Below, piece after piece: positions 1 to 8,486 of a DNA stretch of 64,000 nucleotides. The notes under the pieces were generated by a model. The model did no database searches. It saw only the letters and a list, made by a program, of their open reading frames with translations, and was not told the origin of the DNA. Source of the stretch: Comamonas odontotermitis (lineage in GTDB: Bacteria; Pseudomonadota; Gammaproteobacteria; Burkholderiales; Burkholderiaceae_C); the NCBI RefSeq assembly GCF_014207855.1, contig NZ_JACHKZ010000011.1:62001-126000 (forward strand), in the 5' to 3' direction. Made by a program: the position numbers and the translations under genes. How positions within the stretch are numbered: the stretch's first letter is position 1; each line of letters begins with the position of its first letter.

Positions 1-1177
1 CCGGTACACCGGTGTAGACGGCCAGCCAGATCACCCAGATGGTGATGGCTGCGGCACTGAAGAACAGCAGGGTGAACCAGTCAATCAGCGCAGCCATGGC
101 GCGGCGGAAGGTAGGCAAGGCAAATGCAGCGAGAGCCGCAAAGGCGGGCAGGCCCAGCAGCAGCGCGCGGTCTCCCGGATTGGTGGTGACGGTGTTGATG
201 AGAGCCAAGGCTCCCAGCAGTATCGGCAGCCACAGGTGGCGATGCACAAAGCGCCAGTCTGCAATCTGGCGGCGCCAGATCCACAGCGACCACAAGGCCA
301 GAGGCCATGCAGGCCATACAAACCAGACCAGCAACTCCAGCAGAGACTGGAACTGGCGGAATTCCTGCACAGGCAGGATGCGCCACTGCCATTGGTGCAG
401 GTATACCGCCAGCAGCAAGGCCAGCACGCTCATCACGGCAAAAGCAATGGACGCCTGCAGACTCTTGTTGCGCTGTGCGGCATTGACAGGGGTGAGTGCC
501 AGGATCAGGGCTGCGCCCAGGCCCATCAATACGCTGTAGGTGGGGGCGCCGCTGAGCGCCAGAATCAGAAGCCCGATTCCTCCAACGGTAAGGGGCAGTA
601 CAAACCGGTTGGGGATGCAGGCTGCGGCGAAAAAGACAAAACACACGCCAGTCAGCTGAACCACGTAGCTGCTGGCTTCATGGGATGGCTGTGCAAGGCC
701 CAGACATGCAATGAGCGCCAGCAAACCCCCATCGGCCATGGCGCGCGCATAGTCGATCTCAGACGCTTCGCCACCGAATGCAAAGGCCACAGGGCCTGCC
801 CCCGGGCTGCGGGCCAGGTAATAGACGGCATACCAGGTTGCCATCAATGCAAGCCACAGCAGGGCCGCAAAAGGCAGGCGGCTTGCCATGTTCGGTGGTA
901 TCACGTTGCCAAACGCCTGGATGGCCCAAGCGCCCAGCCAGTAGGGCAGCAGCCCCTCGGCGTCCGGATTCAGCCCCAGGATGGAGGGCGCCAGCCACGA
1001 TGTTTTGCCCTGCGCCAGCTCCAGAGAGTATCCGTAGGTGGTGATATCCAGTGCTTTCCACGGCGCGCGGCCAAAAAAGCCTGGCACGACGTAAGCCAGA
1101 CACAGCAACAGCAGCAGCGCCCGGGGGAGAGGGCGCACGGCAGCCTGAGGAACAATCGCTGGGGTTGGGAAATTCAC
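1..1177 (-). CDS. Putative ArnT-like GT-C family membrane glycosyltransferase (C-terminus cut by window edge)
   Basis: An open minus-strand frame reads from a GTG at 1177 to base 1 without a stop (392 codons), so the gene continues beyond the window. After a short hydrophobic leader near residue 25 it has the RAPWK-x-LD-x-TTYGYSLE stretch, typical of the first periplasmic loop of lipid-linked-sugar glycosyltransferases such as ArnT and dolichyl-phosphate mannosyltransferase-like proteins. Many hydrophobic helices follow, separated by short basic loops (for example WIWRRQIADWRF). Proteins of this class move a sugar or aminoarabinose from a polyprenyl carrier onto lipid A, protein or glycan in the inner membrane; the substrate here cannot be read. 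The start is uncertain: no clear Shine-Dalgarno precedes the GTG, and a TTG lies 30 bases upstream at 1207. The frame is supported by its uninterrupted length and membrane-protein composition, while overlapping frames give Cys/Arg/Pro-rich nonsense. Confidence 0.72.
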   Translation of the reverse strand, partial: MNFPTPAIVPQAAVRPLPRALLLLLCLAYVVPGFFGRAPWKALDITTYGYSLELAQGKTSWLAPSILGLNPDAEGLLPYWLGAWAIQAFGNVIPPNMASRLPFAALLWLALMATWYAVYYLARSPGAGPVAFAFGGEASEIDYARAMADGGLLALIACLGLAQPSHEASSYVVQLTGVCFVFFAAACIPNRFVLPLTVGGIGLLILALSGAPTYSVLMGLGAALILALTPVNAAQRNKSLQASIAFAVMSVLALLLAVYLHQWQWRILPVQEFRQFQSLLELLVWFVWPAWPLALWSLWIWRRQIADWRFVHRHLWLPILLGALALINTVTTNPGDRALLLGLPAFAALAAFALPTFRRAMAALIDWFTLLFFSAAAITIWVIWLAVYTGVP

Positions 1178-1283
1178 CGTAAGAGACCGAAAGGAGCAAG
1201 CAAGCAAAGATAGCAGAGCACGCGAGCGAAATCTAGGAGGTTTGTGGTTGCCTTCAAAGATTCAATGCTGCACCACACCCGCA

Positions 1284-1318
1284 AACAAAAAAGGCAGTAC
1301 GTCATCCGCACTGCCTTT
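1284..1318 (-). terminator. Rho-independent terminator of rpmE2
   Basis: An 8-bp stem (AAGGCAGT / ACTGCCTT, 1291-1298 and 1310-1317) with an 11-base loop is followed on the minus strand by a T-rich run (complement of 1284-1290). It lies 53 bases after the rpmE2 stop, in the correct orientation. Confidence 0.8.
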
Positions 1319-1370
1319 GCTTTGCCAGAAAACCGTGGCCTTGAAGACCACAGCAGAGGCAAACCGCAAA

Positions 1371-1616
1371 TTACTTCTTGCCGAAACGGTTGCGGAACTT
1401 CTCCACGCGGCCGCCCATGTTGTCCACCGACTTTTGGGTACCGGTGTAGAAGGGGTGCGATTCAGAGGATGTGTCCAGCTTGAACAGAGGATATTCCTTG
1501 CCTTCGAAGGTTTCGGTTTCCTTGGTGTTCACGCACGAACGGGTCACAAACTTGAAGCCGTTGGACAGGTCCACGAACAAAACTTCGCGGTAATCTGGGT
1601 GAATGCCTTCTTTCAT
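1371..1616 (-). CDS. rpmE2: 50S ribosomal protein L31 type B
   Basis: The product has 81 residues beginning [20 protein letters not shown], the recognisable start of type B L31, and ending in a basic [12 protein letters not shown] tail. It is a small protein at the base of the central protuberance of the large ribosomal subunit. The zinc-binding CxxC pairs of type A L31 are absent: only one Cys (SCVN) is seen, as expected for the zinc-independent type B paralogue. The start at 1616 is preceded by AAGGAAAG at good spacing; an upstream in-frame extension to 1700 lacks L31 homology and was rejected. It follows rho on the same strand by 138 bases, a common rho-L31 arrangement, and has its own terminator. 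Confidence 0.95.
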   Translation of the reverse strand: MKEGIHPDYREVLFVDLSNGFKFVTRSCVNTKETETFEGKEYPLFKLDTSSESHPFYTGTQKSVDNMGGRVEKFRNRFGKK

Positions 1617-1754
1617 GATCTTTCCTTTGGTCAAGTGCGGGAGCCGTGCCAAGCCGGATACAACCTCTGTACCGCAATAAGCTGTGCGTACTTTCCGCAA
1701 TAAAAGCTCTCCATTATTGCATAAACGGAGAGCTCATGGCAAATCGGTGCGGTT

Positions 1755-3017
1755 TTAGCCACCCCGACGCATCATGTCGAAGAATTCGGTGTTGTTCTTC
1801 GTGGCCTTCATGCTCTTGATGACCATTTCCATGGATTCGATTTCGTCCATGTTGTACATGAACTGGCGCAGGATGCGGGTCTTTTGCAGGATCTCCGGCG
1901 ACAGCAGCAACTCTTCGCGGCGTGTGCCGCTCTTGTTGAGCTCAATGGCCGGGAACACGCGCTTTTCGTACAGGCGACGGTTCAGGTGCAGTTCGCTATT
2001 GCCGGTGCCCTTGAACTCTTCAAAGATCACTTCGTCCATGCGGCTGCCGGTATCGACCAGCGCGGTGGCGATGATGGTGAGCGAGCCGCCTTCTTCCACA
2101 TTGCGCGCTGCGCCAAAGAAGCGCTTGGGACGCTGCAATGCATTGGAGTCCACACCGCCCGAGAGCACCTTGCCCGACGAAGGCACGACGTTGTTGTAGG
2201 CGCGTGCGAGGCGGGTGATGGAGTCGAGCAGAATGACGACATCCTTGCCCATTTCGACCAGGCGCTTGGCACGTTCGATCACCATCTCGGCCACGTGCAC
2301 GTGGCGTGCTGCTGGCTCGTCGAAGGTGGAGGCGATGATTTCGCCCTTGACCGAGCGCTGCATCTCGGTCACTTCTTCCGGGCGCTCATCGACCAGCAGC
2401 ACCATCATGTGCACGTCTGGGTAGTTGGCGGTAATGGCGTGGGCGATGCTTTGCATCATCATCGTCTTGCCGCTCTTGGGCGGGGCGACGATGAGTGCGC
2501 GCTGGCCACGGCCAATGGGGGCGATGATGTCGATCAAGCGGCCGGTGATGTTCTCTTCGGCCTTGATGTCGCGCTCCAGACGCATCTGTTCCTTGGGGAA
2601 CAGGGGCGTCAGGTTCTCGAACATCATCTTGTGCTTGTTCTGCTCGGGGGGCAGGCCATTGACCTTGTCGAGTTTGGTCAGTGCGAAGTAGCGCTCGCCG
2701 TCCTTGGGCGTGCGTACTTCGCCTTCAATCATGTCGCCCGTGTGCAGGTTGAAGCGTCGCACCTGGCTTGGGGAGATGTAGATATCGTCGGTGCTGGCAG
2801 TGAAACTCGTATCGAGGCTGCGCAAGAAGCCGAATCCATCGGGCAGGATTTCCAGAACGCCGTCGGCAAACACCTGTTCACCGGCCTTGGCCCGTTTTTT
2901 GATGATCGCAAACATCAACTCCTGTTTGCGCATGCGGCCGGTATTTTCAATCTCAAGCTCTTCTGCCAGCTTGAGGACTTCAGACACATGGAGTGCCTTG
3001 AGCTCATTTAAGTGCAT
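1755..3017 (-). CDS. rho: Transcription termination factor Rho
   Basis: This is a 420-residue RecA-like hexameric RNA helicase that terminates transcription at C-rich untranslated RNA. The N-terminal Rho_N helical domain (about residues 1-45, [20 protein letters not shown]) is followed by the cold-shock-like RNA-binding domain ([11 protein letters not shown] near 57-67). The ATPase domain has Walker A (APPKSGKT, about 178-185), Walker B ([16 protein letters not shown]) and the Q/R loops. The length matches the family (E. coli 419). The gene is read after trxA, but a strong terminator separates them, so it probably has its own promoter: a TATAAT hexamer sits on the minus strand at 3155-3150 next to a GGGTGTT/AACACCC hairpin (3160-3177), with no convincing -35. 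No frame disruption is seen. Confidence 0.98.
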   Translation of the reverse strand: MHLNELKALHVSEVLKLAEELEIENTGRMRKQELMFAIIKKRAKAGEQVFADGVLEILPDGFGFLRSLDTSFTASTDDIYISPSQVRRFNLHTGDMIEGEVRTPKDGERYFALTKLDKVNGLPPEQNKHKMMFENLTPLFPKEQMRLERDIKAEENITGRLIDIIAPIGRGQRALIVAPPKSGKTMMMQSIAHAITANYPDVHMMVLLVDERPEEVTEMQRSVKGEIIASTFDEPAARHVHVAEMVIERAKRLVEMGKDVVILLDSITRLARAYNNVVPSSGKVLSGGVDSNALQRPKRFFGAARNVEEGGSLTIIATALVDTGSRMDEVIFEEFKGTGNSELHLNRRLYEKRVFPAIELNKSGTRREELLLSPEILQKTRILRQFMYNMDEIESMEMVIKSMKATKNNTEFFDMMRRGG

Positions 3018-3262
3018 GAATGGACTCCAGAACGGAGCAACTGTTAGATGGAGGGGGAATGCAGAGCCGGCGCAACAAGCGGGAAACCGCCAAGCCGGAG
3101 ATCAGGCGTGATCTATTCTTAGAAAGGGAGACCGATGATCTGGACCCGTATTATAAACAGGGTGTTGGAAAACACCCCCTTTAAATGATCAACTATATGT
3201 ATCTTTAGGGTAAAAAATGCTGTTATCCCATGGCGAGGGCCAAAGTTTGCGCATATTCCCAT

Positions 3263-3291
3263 AAAAAAGCGCGGCTCGTCGGCCGCGCTTT
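3263..3291 (-). terminator. Rho-independent terminator of trxA
   Basis: A 10-bp GC-rich stem (AAAGCGCGGC at 3266-3275 with GCCGCGCTTT at 3282-3291) encloses a 6-base loop. On the minus strand it ends in a T run (complement of 3263-3268). It lies 24 bases after the trxA stop. Confidence 0.88.
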
Positions 3292-3315
3292 GCTTTTGGA
3301 TGATGGAGGTCAATA

Positions 3316-3648
3316 TTAGGCGAGTTGCTCGTCCAGGAACGCTGTCAACTGGGATTTGTTGAGAGCGCCCACCTTCGTGGCTGCCAGCTGGCCATTCTTG
3401 AACAACATCAGCGTAGGAATGCCACGGATACCGAATTTGGCAGAGATGGTGCGGTTTTCGTCCACATTCACCTTGGCGATCTGCAGTTTGTCCTTGTAGC
3501 TGACCGATACCTCTTCGAGCACAGGAGCAATCATCTTGCAGGGGCCGCACCACTCGGCCCAGAAATCCACCAGCACATTGGTGTTCGGCTGCAGTACGTC
3601 TGCTTCAAAATTGGCTTCGTTGGTATGCTTGATCAGGGAGTCCGACAT
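3316..3648 (-). CDS. trxA: Thioredoxin 1
   Basis: This 110-residue cytoplasmic thioredoxin has the invariant active site WCGPC (redox cysteines at 34 and 37) and the cis-proline motif GIPTLMLF further on. It passes electrons from thioredoxin reductase to ribonucleotide reductase, methionine sulfoxide reductase and other disulfide targets. The start at 3648 (MSDSLIKHT) is chosen because AAGGAA lies just upstream and it matches the normal family length; a 35-residue upstream extension has no thioredoxin similarity. trxA-rho is a classic proteobacterial neighbourhood. The 276-base spacer to the divergent gene at 3925 must hold promoters for both; I saw no unambiguous -35/-10 pair there. Confidence 0.97.
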   Translation of the reverse strand: MSDSLIKHTNEANFEADVLQPNTNVLVDFWAEWCGPCKMIAPVLEEVSVSYKDKLQIAKVNVDENRTISAKFGIRGIPTLMLFKNGQLAATKVGALNKSQLTAFLDEQLA

Positions 3649-3924
3649 GGCAGGTTCCTTGTTAAATTTCAAATGTCGTGGAGGTTCAGCGACCGCCGTA
3701 TTCAAAGTTGGGCCATTGTGACAGAAAGCAAGCCCATGTGCTGCAGGTGCCATGGGGCGCCAGTACCGGCAGCATGGGTGCTGTAATGGCTCTCAGAGAG
3801 GGGGCGGCCCCGCGTATCGATGCATACTATGATGGGCTTTGAAACTATCAATCACTGAGCCACTGCAGCGGGACCAAAGCTGTAGTAATCCCGGTACTCA
3901 ACAGGCAGGAGAGGTGCGCTATCC

Positions 3925-4416
3925 ATGGCCAGACACGATTTTGCAACGGACAGCATCTACCAGACTCCGCCAGGGGGCGATTTTGTCCGCTATGTGGAGG
4001 GGTTGTTGGCGCGCCAGTCGCTAGGCCATGTTCACCAGACCGCTTCGCAGATGGGTTCGGCGTCGGCGCGCATTGCTGCCAAAGCGTCACAAGGTCAGGC
4101 GAAAACCGTTTCACCGGTTTCTTCAGGCCGTGGGCAGAAAGCCACGGCGCCCACTGCCGCCGATGCTTTGCTGGAGCGTATTCGCCAGCTGGAAGGAAAG
4201 CGCCAAGGTAGCACTGCGCGTGCAGACAAGGCAGAGGAGATCTTTTCTCCAGTTGCATCCACTGCCACAGGCAAGCAGCCAGCCGGTCAGCAGGCGAGCG
4301 TGTTCAAGCTCATCGGCTGGGTGGTTATGGCCTTGATCGGTGTGGCGTTTCCGCCATTGGGCCTCGTGATGCTGGTCGGGGTCATCAAAAAGGCAATGGA
4401 CAATGCAAAGAAGTGA
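3925..4416 (+). CDS. Hypothetical protein with C-terminal membrane helix
   Basis: This 163-residue protein has no family I recognise. The N-terminal half is soluble and rich in Ala, Ser and Gln (MARHDFATDSIYQTPPGGDF, then a low-complexity linker). A short helix LLERIRQLEGKR is near 90-101, and the C-terminus holds one or two hydrophobic helices (VFKLIGWVVMALIGVAFPPLGLVMLVGVI, shown here only as its position, about 125-153) ending in a Lys-rich tail. This is the layout of a tail-anchored inner-membrane protein. A GGAGAGG ribosome-binding site precedes the ATG. It stands alone between trxA (divergent) and dut. The coding frame is supported by start context and codon pattern; no function can be assigned. 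Confidence 0.75.
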   Translation: MARHDFATDSIYQTPPGGDFVRYVEGLLARQSLGHVHQTASQMGSASARIAAKASQGQAKTVSPVSSGRGQKATAPTAADALLERIRQLEGKRQGSTARADKAEEIFSPVASTATGKQPAGQQASVFKLIGWVVMALIGVAFPPLGLVMLVGVIKKAMDNAKK

Positions 4417-4617
4417 AAAGTAGCACGAAGCTCTTTTCAAATCCACTGCAACAGTTACATCTTTGCCTGTAGTGGCGGCGGTGTCGTTACAAACGAACCA
4501 GCTTTTTCCTCTCACCTTGATTTCCGGCTGCCAGCCGGGTGCACCTGAGGGCCCGCGGTGCGTTAAGGTGGAGTGGGCTGTGCTAGCCTCGCCCATCCCG
4601 AGAAACAAAACCAAACC

Positions 4618-5067
4618 ATGATTGTTGATATCAAAATTCTGGATCCGCGCATGCAGGATCAACTGCCGCAGTATGCAACGCCTGGGAGTGCGGGCTTGGA
4701 TCTGCGTGCATGCCTGGACGAGCCGCTCACCCTGGCGCCCAATGCCTGGCAATTGGTTCCCACGGGCCTGGCCATTCATCTGCGCGATCCTGGCTATGCG
4801 GCCATGATTCTGCCGCGCTCCGGTCTGGGGCACAAACATGGCATTGTTCTGGGCAATCTGGTCGGCTTGATCGACAGCGATTACCAGGGGCAGCTAATGG
4901 TGAGTGCCTGGAATCGCAGCGACACAGCTTTTGTACTGCAGCCTATGGAGCGCTTGGCCCAGATGGTGATCGTTCCGGTGCTGCAGGCGCAATTCAATGT
5001 GGTGCAGGAGTTTGGTGAAGTCTCCGAGCGCGGCACGGGCGGTTACGGATCGACAGGAACCAAGTAG
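4618..5067 (+). CDS. dut: Deoxyuridine 5'-triphosphate nucleotidohydrolase (dUTPase)
   Basis: The 149-residue trimeric enzyme hydrolyses dUTP to dUMP and pyrophosphate, keeping uracil out of DNA and feeding thymidylate synthesis. All five dUTPase motifs are visible in order: [10 protein letters not shown] (22-31), PRSGLG (66-71), GLIDSDYQG (83-91, with the catalytic Asp), ERLAQ (111-115) and the glycine-rich C-terminal [10 protein letters not shown] (138-147). The start at 4618 ([12 protein letters not shown]) matches family length; the frame extends 15 codons further upstream without homology. The Shine-Dalgarno is weak. The next gene begins 70 bases downstream on the same strand. Confidence 0.97.
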   Translation: MIVDIKILDPRMQDQLPQYATPGSAGLDLRACLDEPLTLAPNAWQLVPTGLAIHLRDPGYAAMILPRSGLGHKHGIVLGNLVGLIDSDYQGQLMVSAWNRSDTAFVLQPMERLAQMVIVPVLQAQFNVVQEFGEVSERGTGGYGSTGTK

Positions 5068-5137
5068 GCAAGGTTCAAAATGCCAGAGAGGCTGCAATAC
5101 TCGGCAGCGACTGGCTCGAATGCTAAAGGAGAGAGCA

Positions 5138-5671
5138 ATGGCTCAACGCAATATTGGCTGGCGCACCGCGCTGGCGCGCAAAGCGGGCAAACTGGCTGCA
5201 GTGGTGGCCAGTGCATCGGTGCTGGCAGCTTGTGTTCAGGCGCCGCCTCGTTACGACAGTCGATATCCGCAAGGCGGCTACCCCCAGCAGGGCAACTATC
5301 CCCAGCAGCAGCCCCAGCAAGGCGGCTACGGCGTAGAGTACGGCTCGGTCAGCCACATTGAAGAGCTGCGCGGCCAATCCAGCAGCACGTCGGGCGTTGG
5401 CGTCATTCTGGGAGCCGTGATTGGTGGCGTGCTGGGTAACCAGATTGGAGGCGGTTTTGGCCGCGCTGCAGCCACCGCAGCAGGCGCAGGTGCAGGTGCG
5501 TTGGCGGGCAACGCCATCGAGCAGAACGGCAACCGCAACCAGACGCGCGGCTACCGCATCGTGATCAACCTGCAAAACGGGGGGCAGCGCGTTTTTGATG
5601 TGCCGCACCCAGGCGATTTGCGCCCGGGCGACCGTGTGCAGATCAACCAGGGCCAGATCTCGCGTTACTGA
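5138..5671 (+). CDS. Glycine-zipper outer-membrane lipoprotein (SlyB/Pcp-like)
   Basis: This is a 177-residue predicted lipoprotein. A basic N-region and hydrophobic stretch lead to the lipobox VLAAC, with the lipidated Cys at residue 32. A Gln/Gly/Pro/Tyr-rich segment follows (PQGGYPQQGNYPQQQPQQGG, about 45-64). Then come two glycine-zipper helices (VILGAVIGGVLGNQIGGGFG and TAAGAGAGALAGNAIEQNG), the Rick_17kDa/glycine zipper 2TM pattern of SlyB, Pcp and 17-kDa antigens. The C-terminus (YRIVINLQNGGQRVFDVPHP...GDRVQI) resembles the small beta domain of that family. The ATG at 5138 has an excellent AAAGGAGAG site, and a strong terminator follows. Such proteins support envelope integrity; a precise role is not evident. 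Confidence 0.88.
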   Translation: MAQRNIGWRTALARKAGKLAAVVASASVLAACVQAPPRYDSRYPQGGYPQQGNYPQQQPQQGGYGVEYGSVSHIEELRGQSSSTSGVGVILGAVIGGVLGNQIGGGFGRAAATAAGAGAGALAGNAIEQNGNRNQTRGYRIVINLQNGGQRVFDVPHPGDLRPGDRVQINQGQISRY

Positions 5672-5748
5672 ACGTGCCGGTGCTTCCTGGGTGAAGCACC
5701 GATGGCATCTGCGCTGCATTGGGCCACAATGGCGGCGGCGTGTGACAA

Positions 5749-5786
5749 GAAAGCGTGTACACAGCAATGGGTACACGCTTTTTTCA
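5749..5786 (+). terminator. Rho-independent terminator
   Basis: An 11-bp perfect stem AAAGCGTGTAC (5750-5760) / GTACACGCTTT (5771-5781) with a 10-base loop is followed by a T run. It lies about 80 bases after the lipoprotein gene and faces the same way. Confidence 0.85.
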
Positions 5787-5903
5787 TTGGCAGACCTTGC
5801 CTGGATGGAATGCGCTTTTCTCGAAGGGGGCTACTGCAGTTGCGCGGTAGGCTGTGGATGGGCCACGCTGTATATGTGGCGAATGAAGACCTAGGAGCAA
5901 GAA

Positions 5904-6695
5904 TTGCAAAGCAATAAATCAAAACTGATAACTGCCATGCTCTGCGCGGCGGGCGCAGTGGCCGTATTTTCCTCTGCGCCGGTGCAGGCAGGCCCGCGCC
6001 TGGATTCCATCATGCAGGCCAAGGTGCTGCGGGTGGGCACGCCCGGCGATTACCGGCCCTTTGCAATGAAGGCCGATGGCAAATATGCGGGCCATGACAT
6101 CGACGTGATCGAGGCCATGGCCAAGGAGATGGGTGTCAAGGTGCAGTACGTGGACACGACCTGGCCCAAGCTCATGTCTGACCTGCAGGAAAACAAGTTT
6201 GATGTGGCCGTGGGCGGCATCACCCGCAATGTGGCGCGCATCAGCAAGGTGCAGATGCTGCCGGGCTACGCACCGTTTGGCAAGGTGGCCCTGGTGCGGG
6301 CGGCTGACAAGGACAAGTTCACCACGCCCGAGGCGCTGAACCAGGCCAGCGTGCGCGTCATCAAGAATCCGGGCGGCACCAACGAGGCCTACGTGTTGCA
6401 GAACATGCAGACCGCACAGATCGCCACCCACGACAAGAACGCCGAGATTCCGGCACTGATCGCCGAAGGCAAGGGCGATGTGATGATCACCGAAACCTAC
6501 GAAGCGCTGCATTACAGCAAGGCCGATCCGCGCCTGCATGCCGCGTATCTGGATAAGCCCTTGACTCCCGTCAATCAACTCGGCTTCATGCTGCCAGCTG
6601 ACGATGCCGACTACAGCCGGGTGATGCAATTCACCTGGGACGTTCTGGCTTTGCGGGGCGTGCTGCAGCAGGAATCGCAAAAGTGGCTCAAATAA
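5904..6695 (+). CDS. Periplasmic SBP-fold protein, cyclohexadienyl dehydratase (PheC)-like or amino-acid binding protein
   Basis: The 263-residue exported protein starts at a TTG (5904) well placed after AGGAGCAAG. A signal peptide (basic NKSK, hydrophobic ITAMLCAAGAVAVFSSA, cleavage near PVQA-GP) precedes a type 3 solute-binding fold: RLDSIMQAKVLRVGTPGDYR near the mature N-terminus, FDVAVGGITRN in the middle and PGGTNE near residue 157. The order LDxIxxxxxLRVGTxGDYxPF ... NPGGTNE resembles periplasmic cyclohexadienyl dehydratase PheC, which turns prephenate or arogenate into phenylpyruvate or phenylalanine. A polar amino-acid ABC binding protein is the alternative. No permease or ATPase gene is adjacent and the gene is monocistronic, ending at a strong terminator, which slightly favours the enzyme. 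Confidence is high for the fold and low for the reaction. Confidence 0.82.
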   Translation: MQSNKSKLITAMLCAAGAVAVFSSAPVQAGPRLDSIMQAKVLRVGTPGDYRPFAMKADGKYAGHDIDVIEAMAKEMGVKVQYVDTTWPKLMSDLQENKFDVAVGGITRNVARISKVQMLPGYAPFGKVALVRAADKDKFTTPEALNQASVRVIKNPGGTNEAYVLQNMQTAQIATHDKNAEIPALIAEGKGDVMITETYEALHYSKADPRLHAAYLDKPLTPVNQLGFMLPADDADYSRVMQFTWDVLALRGVLQQESQKWLK

Positions 6696-6732
6696 TCTGC
6701 TCTTGAACCGGCGTCGGTTCTAACGCAACAAG

Positions 6733-6762
6733 CCCACCTGTTTTGCTGCAGGTGGGTTTTTT
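6733..6762 (+). terminator. Rho-independent terminator
   Basis: An 8-bp stem CCCACCTG (6733-6740) / CAGGTGGG (6749-6756) with an 8-base loop is followed by six T residues. It lies 38 bases after the stop of the PheC-like gene. Confidence 0.88.
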
Positions 6763-6861
6763 GTTGGTATCCAGGTTTTTCTTATTGATAAATCGGCTTT
6801 CAGCGCTTGATGCGTCAGCGTCAGAACGCCTGATTCAATAACAAATCATCTGCCTGCCGGG

Positions 6862-8457
6862 CTAGCGTGCAGCTGCGTGTCCATCGCGGCGGCCGTCCGA
6901 TGCAGCGCCGTAACCGCCGTGGGGCAGGCGCCAGATCACCTGGCCTGCGCCAAACTCCATGGTCGGATCGGTCACCGGCAGCAACGGGTGCCCCAGCGCT
7001 TGCAGACCATCGCGCAGTGGGGGCGCAAAACCGGGTTCGGTGTAGATGCCCTTTCCGGGCTCGATACGCCAGCGGGGCGCGTCGAGTGCCGCCTGTGGGT
7101 TCTGGCCATGGCGCAGCATGCGGGTGAGCACCTGTACATGGGCTTGCGGCTGAATGGGGCCGCCCATCACGCCAAAGGCCATCAGGGGCTGCCCACCCTG
7201 CGTGACAAAGCCGGGAATGATGGTGTGAAACGGCCGCTTGCGCGGCCCTACGCAATTGGGGTGGTTCGCCTGCAGGCTGAAGCCCGCGCCCCGGTTCTGC
7301 AGCGCCACGCCTGTGCCCGTGGGCACCACGCCGCTGCCAAAGCCATCATAGTTGGACTGGATCAGTGACACCATGCGGCCTTGCCGGTCTGCGGTGCAGA
7401 GGTATACCGTGCCGTGCCCGCCCAGGCCCGACGCAGGGTGCTGCGCGCGCTGCGGATCGATCAGGGGGGCGCGCCGGCGCAGATAGGCGTCGCTCAGCCA
7501 ATCGCGGGGCGGAATGCGCATGCTGGCAGGGTCGCCCAGGTGGGGGTACAGGTCAGCGAGCGCAAGCTTGGTGGCTTCAATCTGCCAGTGCATGGCAGCA
7601 GCACTGTCTATGTCGGCGGGCAGTTCGTGGTCGCGGGCGTTCAACATGCCCAGGGCCTGCAAGGCGGCGATGCCCTGGCCGTTGGGCGGCAATTCATGCA
7701 CCCAGCAATCGCCCCACACCCGCTGGGCCAGCGGCTGGACCCATTGGGACTGGTAGTCGCGCAGATCGCTCTCCTGCCAGGCGCTGCCGTATTGGCGGGC
7801 ATGGGCCAGCAGGCGTTGCGCGGTCTCACCTTCGTAGAATTCATCGGCGCCGTGCGTGGCCAGGCGTGCCAGCGTGTTTGCCAGTGCAAGGTTGGTGAAT
7901 CGCTCGCCCGCCTGCGGTGCGCGTCCGCCGGGCAGAAAGGTTTCTGCAAAACCGGGCTGGTTGCTCAGGCGCGTTACATGCAGGCCCCATTTGCTGGACA
8001 CGCCTTGCGGCACGATGAAGCCGGAGCGTGCGTAGTGCTCGGCGTATTCAAGCAGGCTGGCCCAGGGCTGTGAGCCAAAGCGCTGGTGCAAGGCCTGCCA
8101 GCCACGCAGCTGGCCGGGAATGGTCACGCTGTCCCAGCCTTCATACGGCATGCGCTCACGTCCGGCAAAGCGCTCGGGCGTCCAGCCTTGCGGCGCCCAG
8201 CCCGATGCATTGAGTCCGTGCAGTTGCGCTCCATCCCAGACCAGTGCAAAAAGATCGCCTCCCAGGCCGTTGTTGGTGGGCTCTACCACGGTCAGTGCCA
8301 TGGCGGCGGCCAGCGCAGCATCAATGGCGTTACCGCCCTGCGCAAACTGTGCCATGGCGGCCGATACCGCCAGAGGCTGGGAGGTGGCCGCCACGTCGTC
8401 GCCATACACGGGCTGGCGGGTGCTGGAATAGGGCAGCTCGGATGAGAACGTGATCAT
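6862..8457 (-). CDS. Gamma-glutamyltransferase family Ntn-hydrolase, YwrD-like, no signal peptide
   Basis: This is a 531-residue gamma-glutamyltransferase-type precursor that should self-cleave at a Thr. The N-terminal part has the GGNAIDAALAAAMALTVVEP and NGLGGDLF motifs. The nucleophile region reads HGTVYLCTADRQG followed by VSLIQSNYDGFGSG, the GTVYL variant of YwrD-like members rather than the TTHxS of secreted GGT. The C-terminal half carries the FGVMGGPIQPQAHVQ stretch, where many members read GxxGGxxQ. Start 8457 (MITFSSELPYS) is chosen; the frame runs 261 codons further, but that part is the shadow of the overlapping RpiR gene. There is no signal peptide, so a cytoplasmic enzyme is inferred. 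It is the last gene of a cluster with an M20 hydrolase and a peptide-binding protein, suggesting breakdown of gamma-glutamyl or other peptides. Confidence 0.9.
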   Translation of the reverse strand: MITFSSELPYSSTRQPVYGDDVAATSQPLAVSAAMAQFAQGGNAIDAALAAAMALTVVEPTNNGLGGDLFALVWDGAQLHGLNASGWAPQGWTPERFAGRERMPYEGWDSVTIPGQLRGWQALHQRFGSQPWASLLEYAEHYARSGFIVPQGVSSKWGLHVTRLSNQPGFAETFLPGGRAPQAGERFTNLALANTLARLATHGADEFYEGETAQRLLAHARQYGSAWQESDLRDYQSQWVQPLAQRVWGDCWVHELPPNGQGIAALQALGMLNARDHELPADIDSAAAMHWQIEATKLALADLYPHLGDPASMRIPPRDWLSDAYLRRRAPLIDPQRAQHPASGLGGHGTVYLCTADRQGRMVSLIQSNYDGFGSGVVPTGTGVALQNRGAGFSLQANHPNCVGPRKRPFHTIIPGFVTQGGQPLMAFGVMGGPIQPQAHVQVLTRMLRHGQNPQAALDAPRWRIEPGKGIYTEPGFAPPLRDGLQALGHPLLPVTDPTMEFGAGQVIWRLPHGGYGAASDGRRDGHAAAR

Positions 8458-8486
8458 GGGCGGGGCAGATGCAGGTGACAGAGGTT

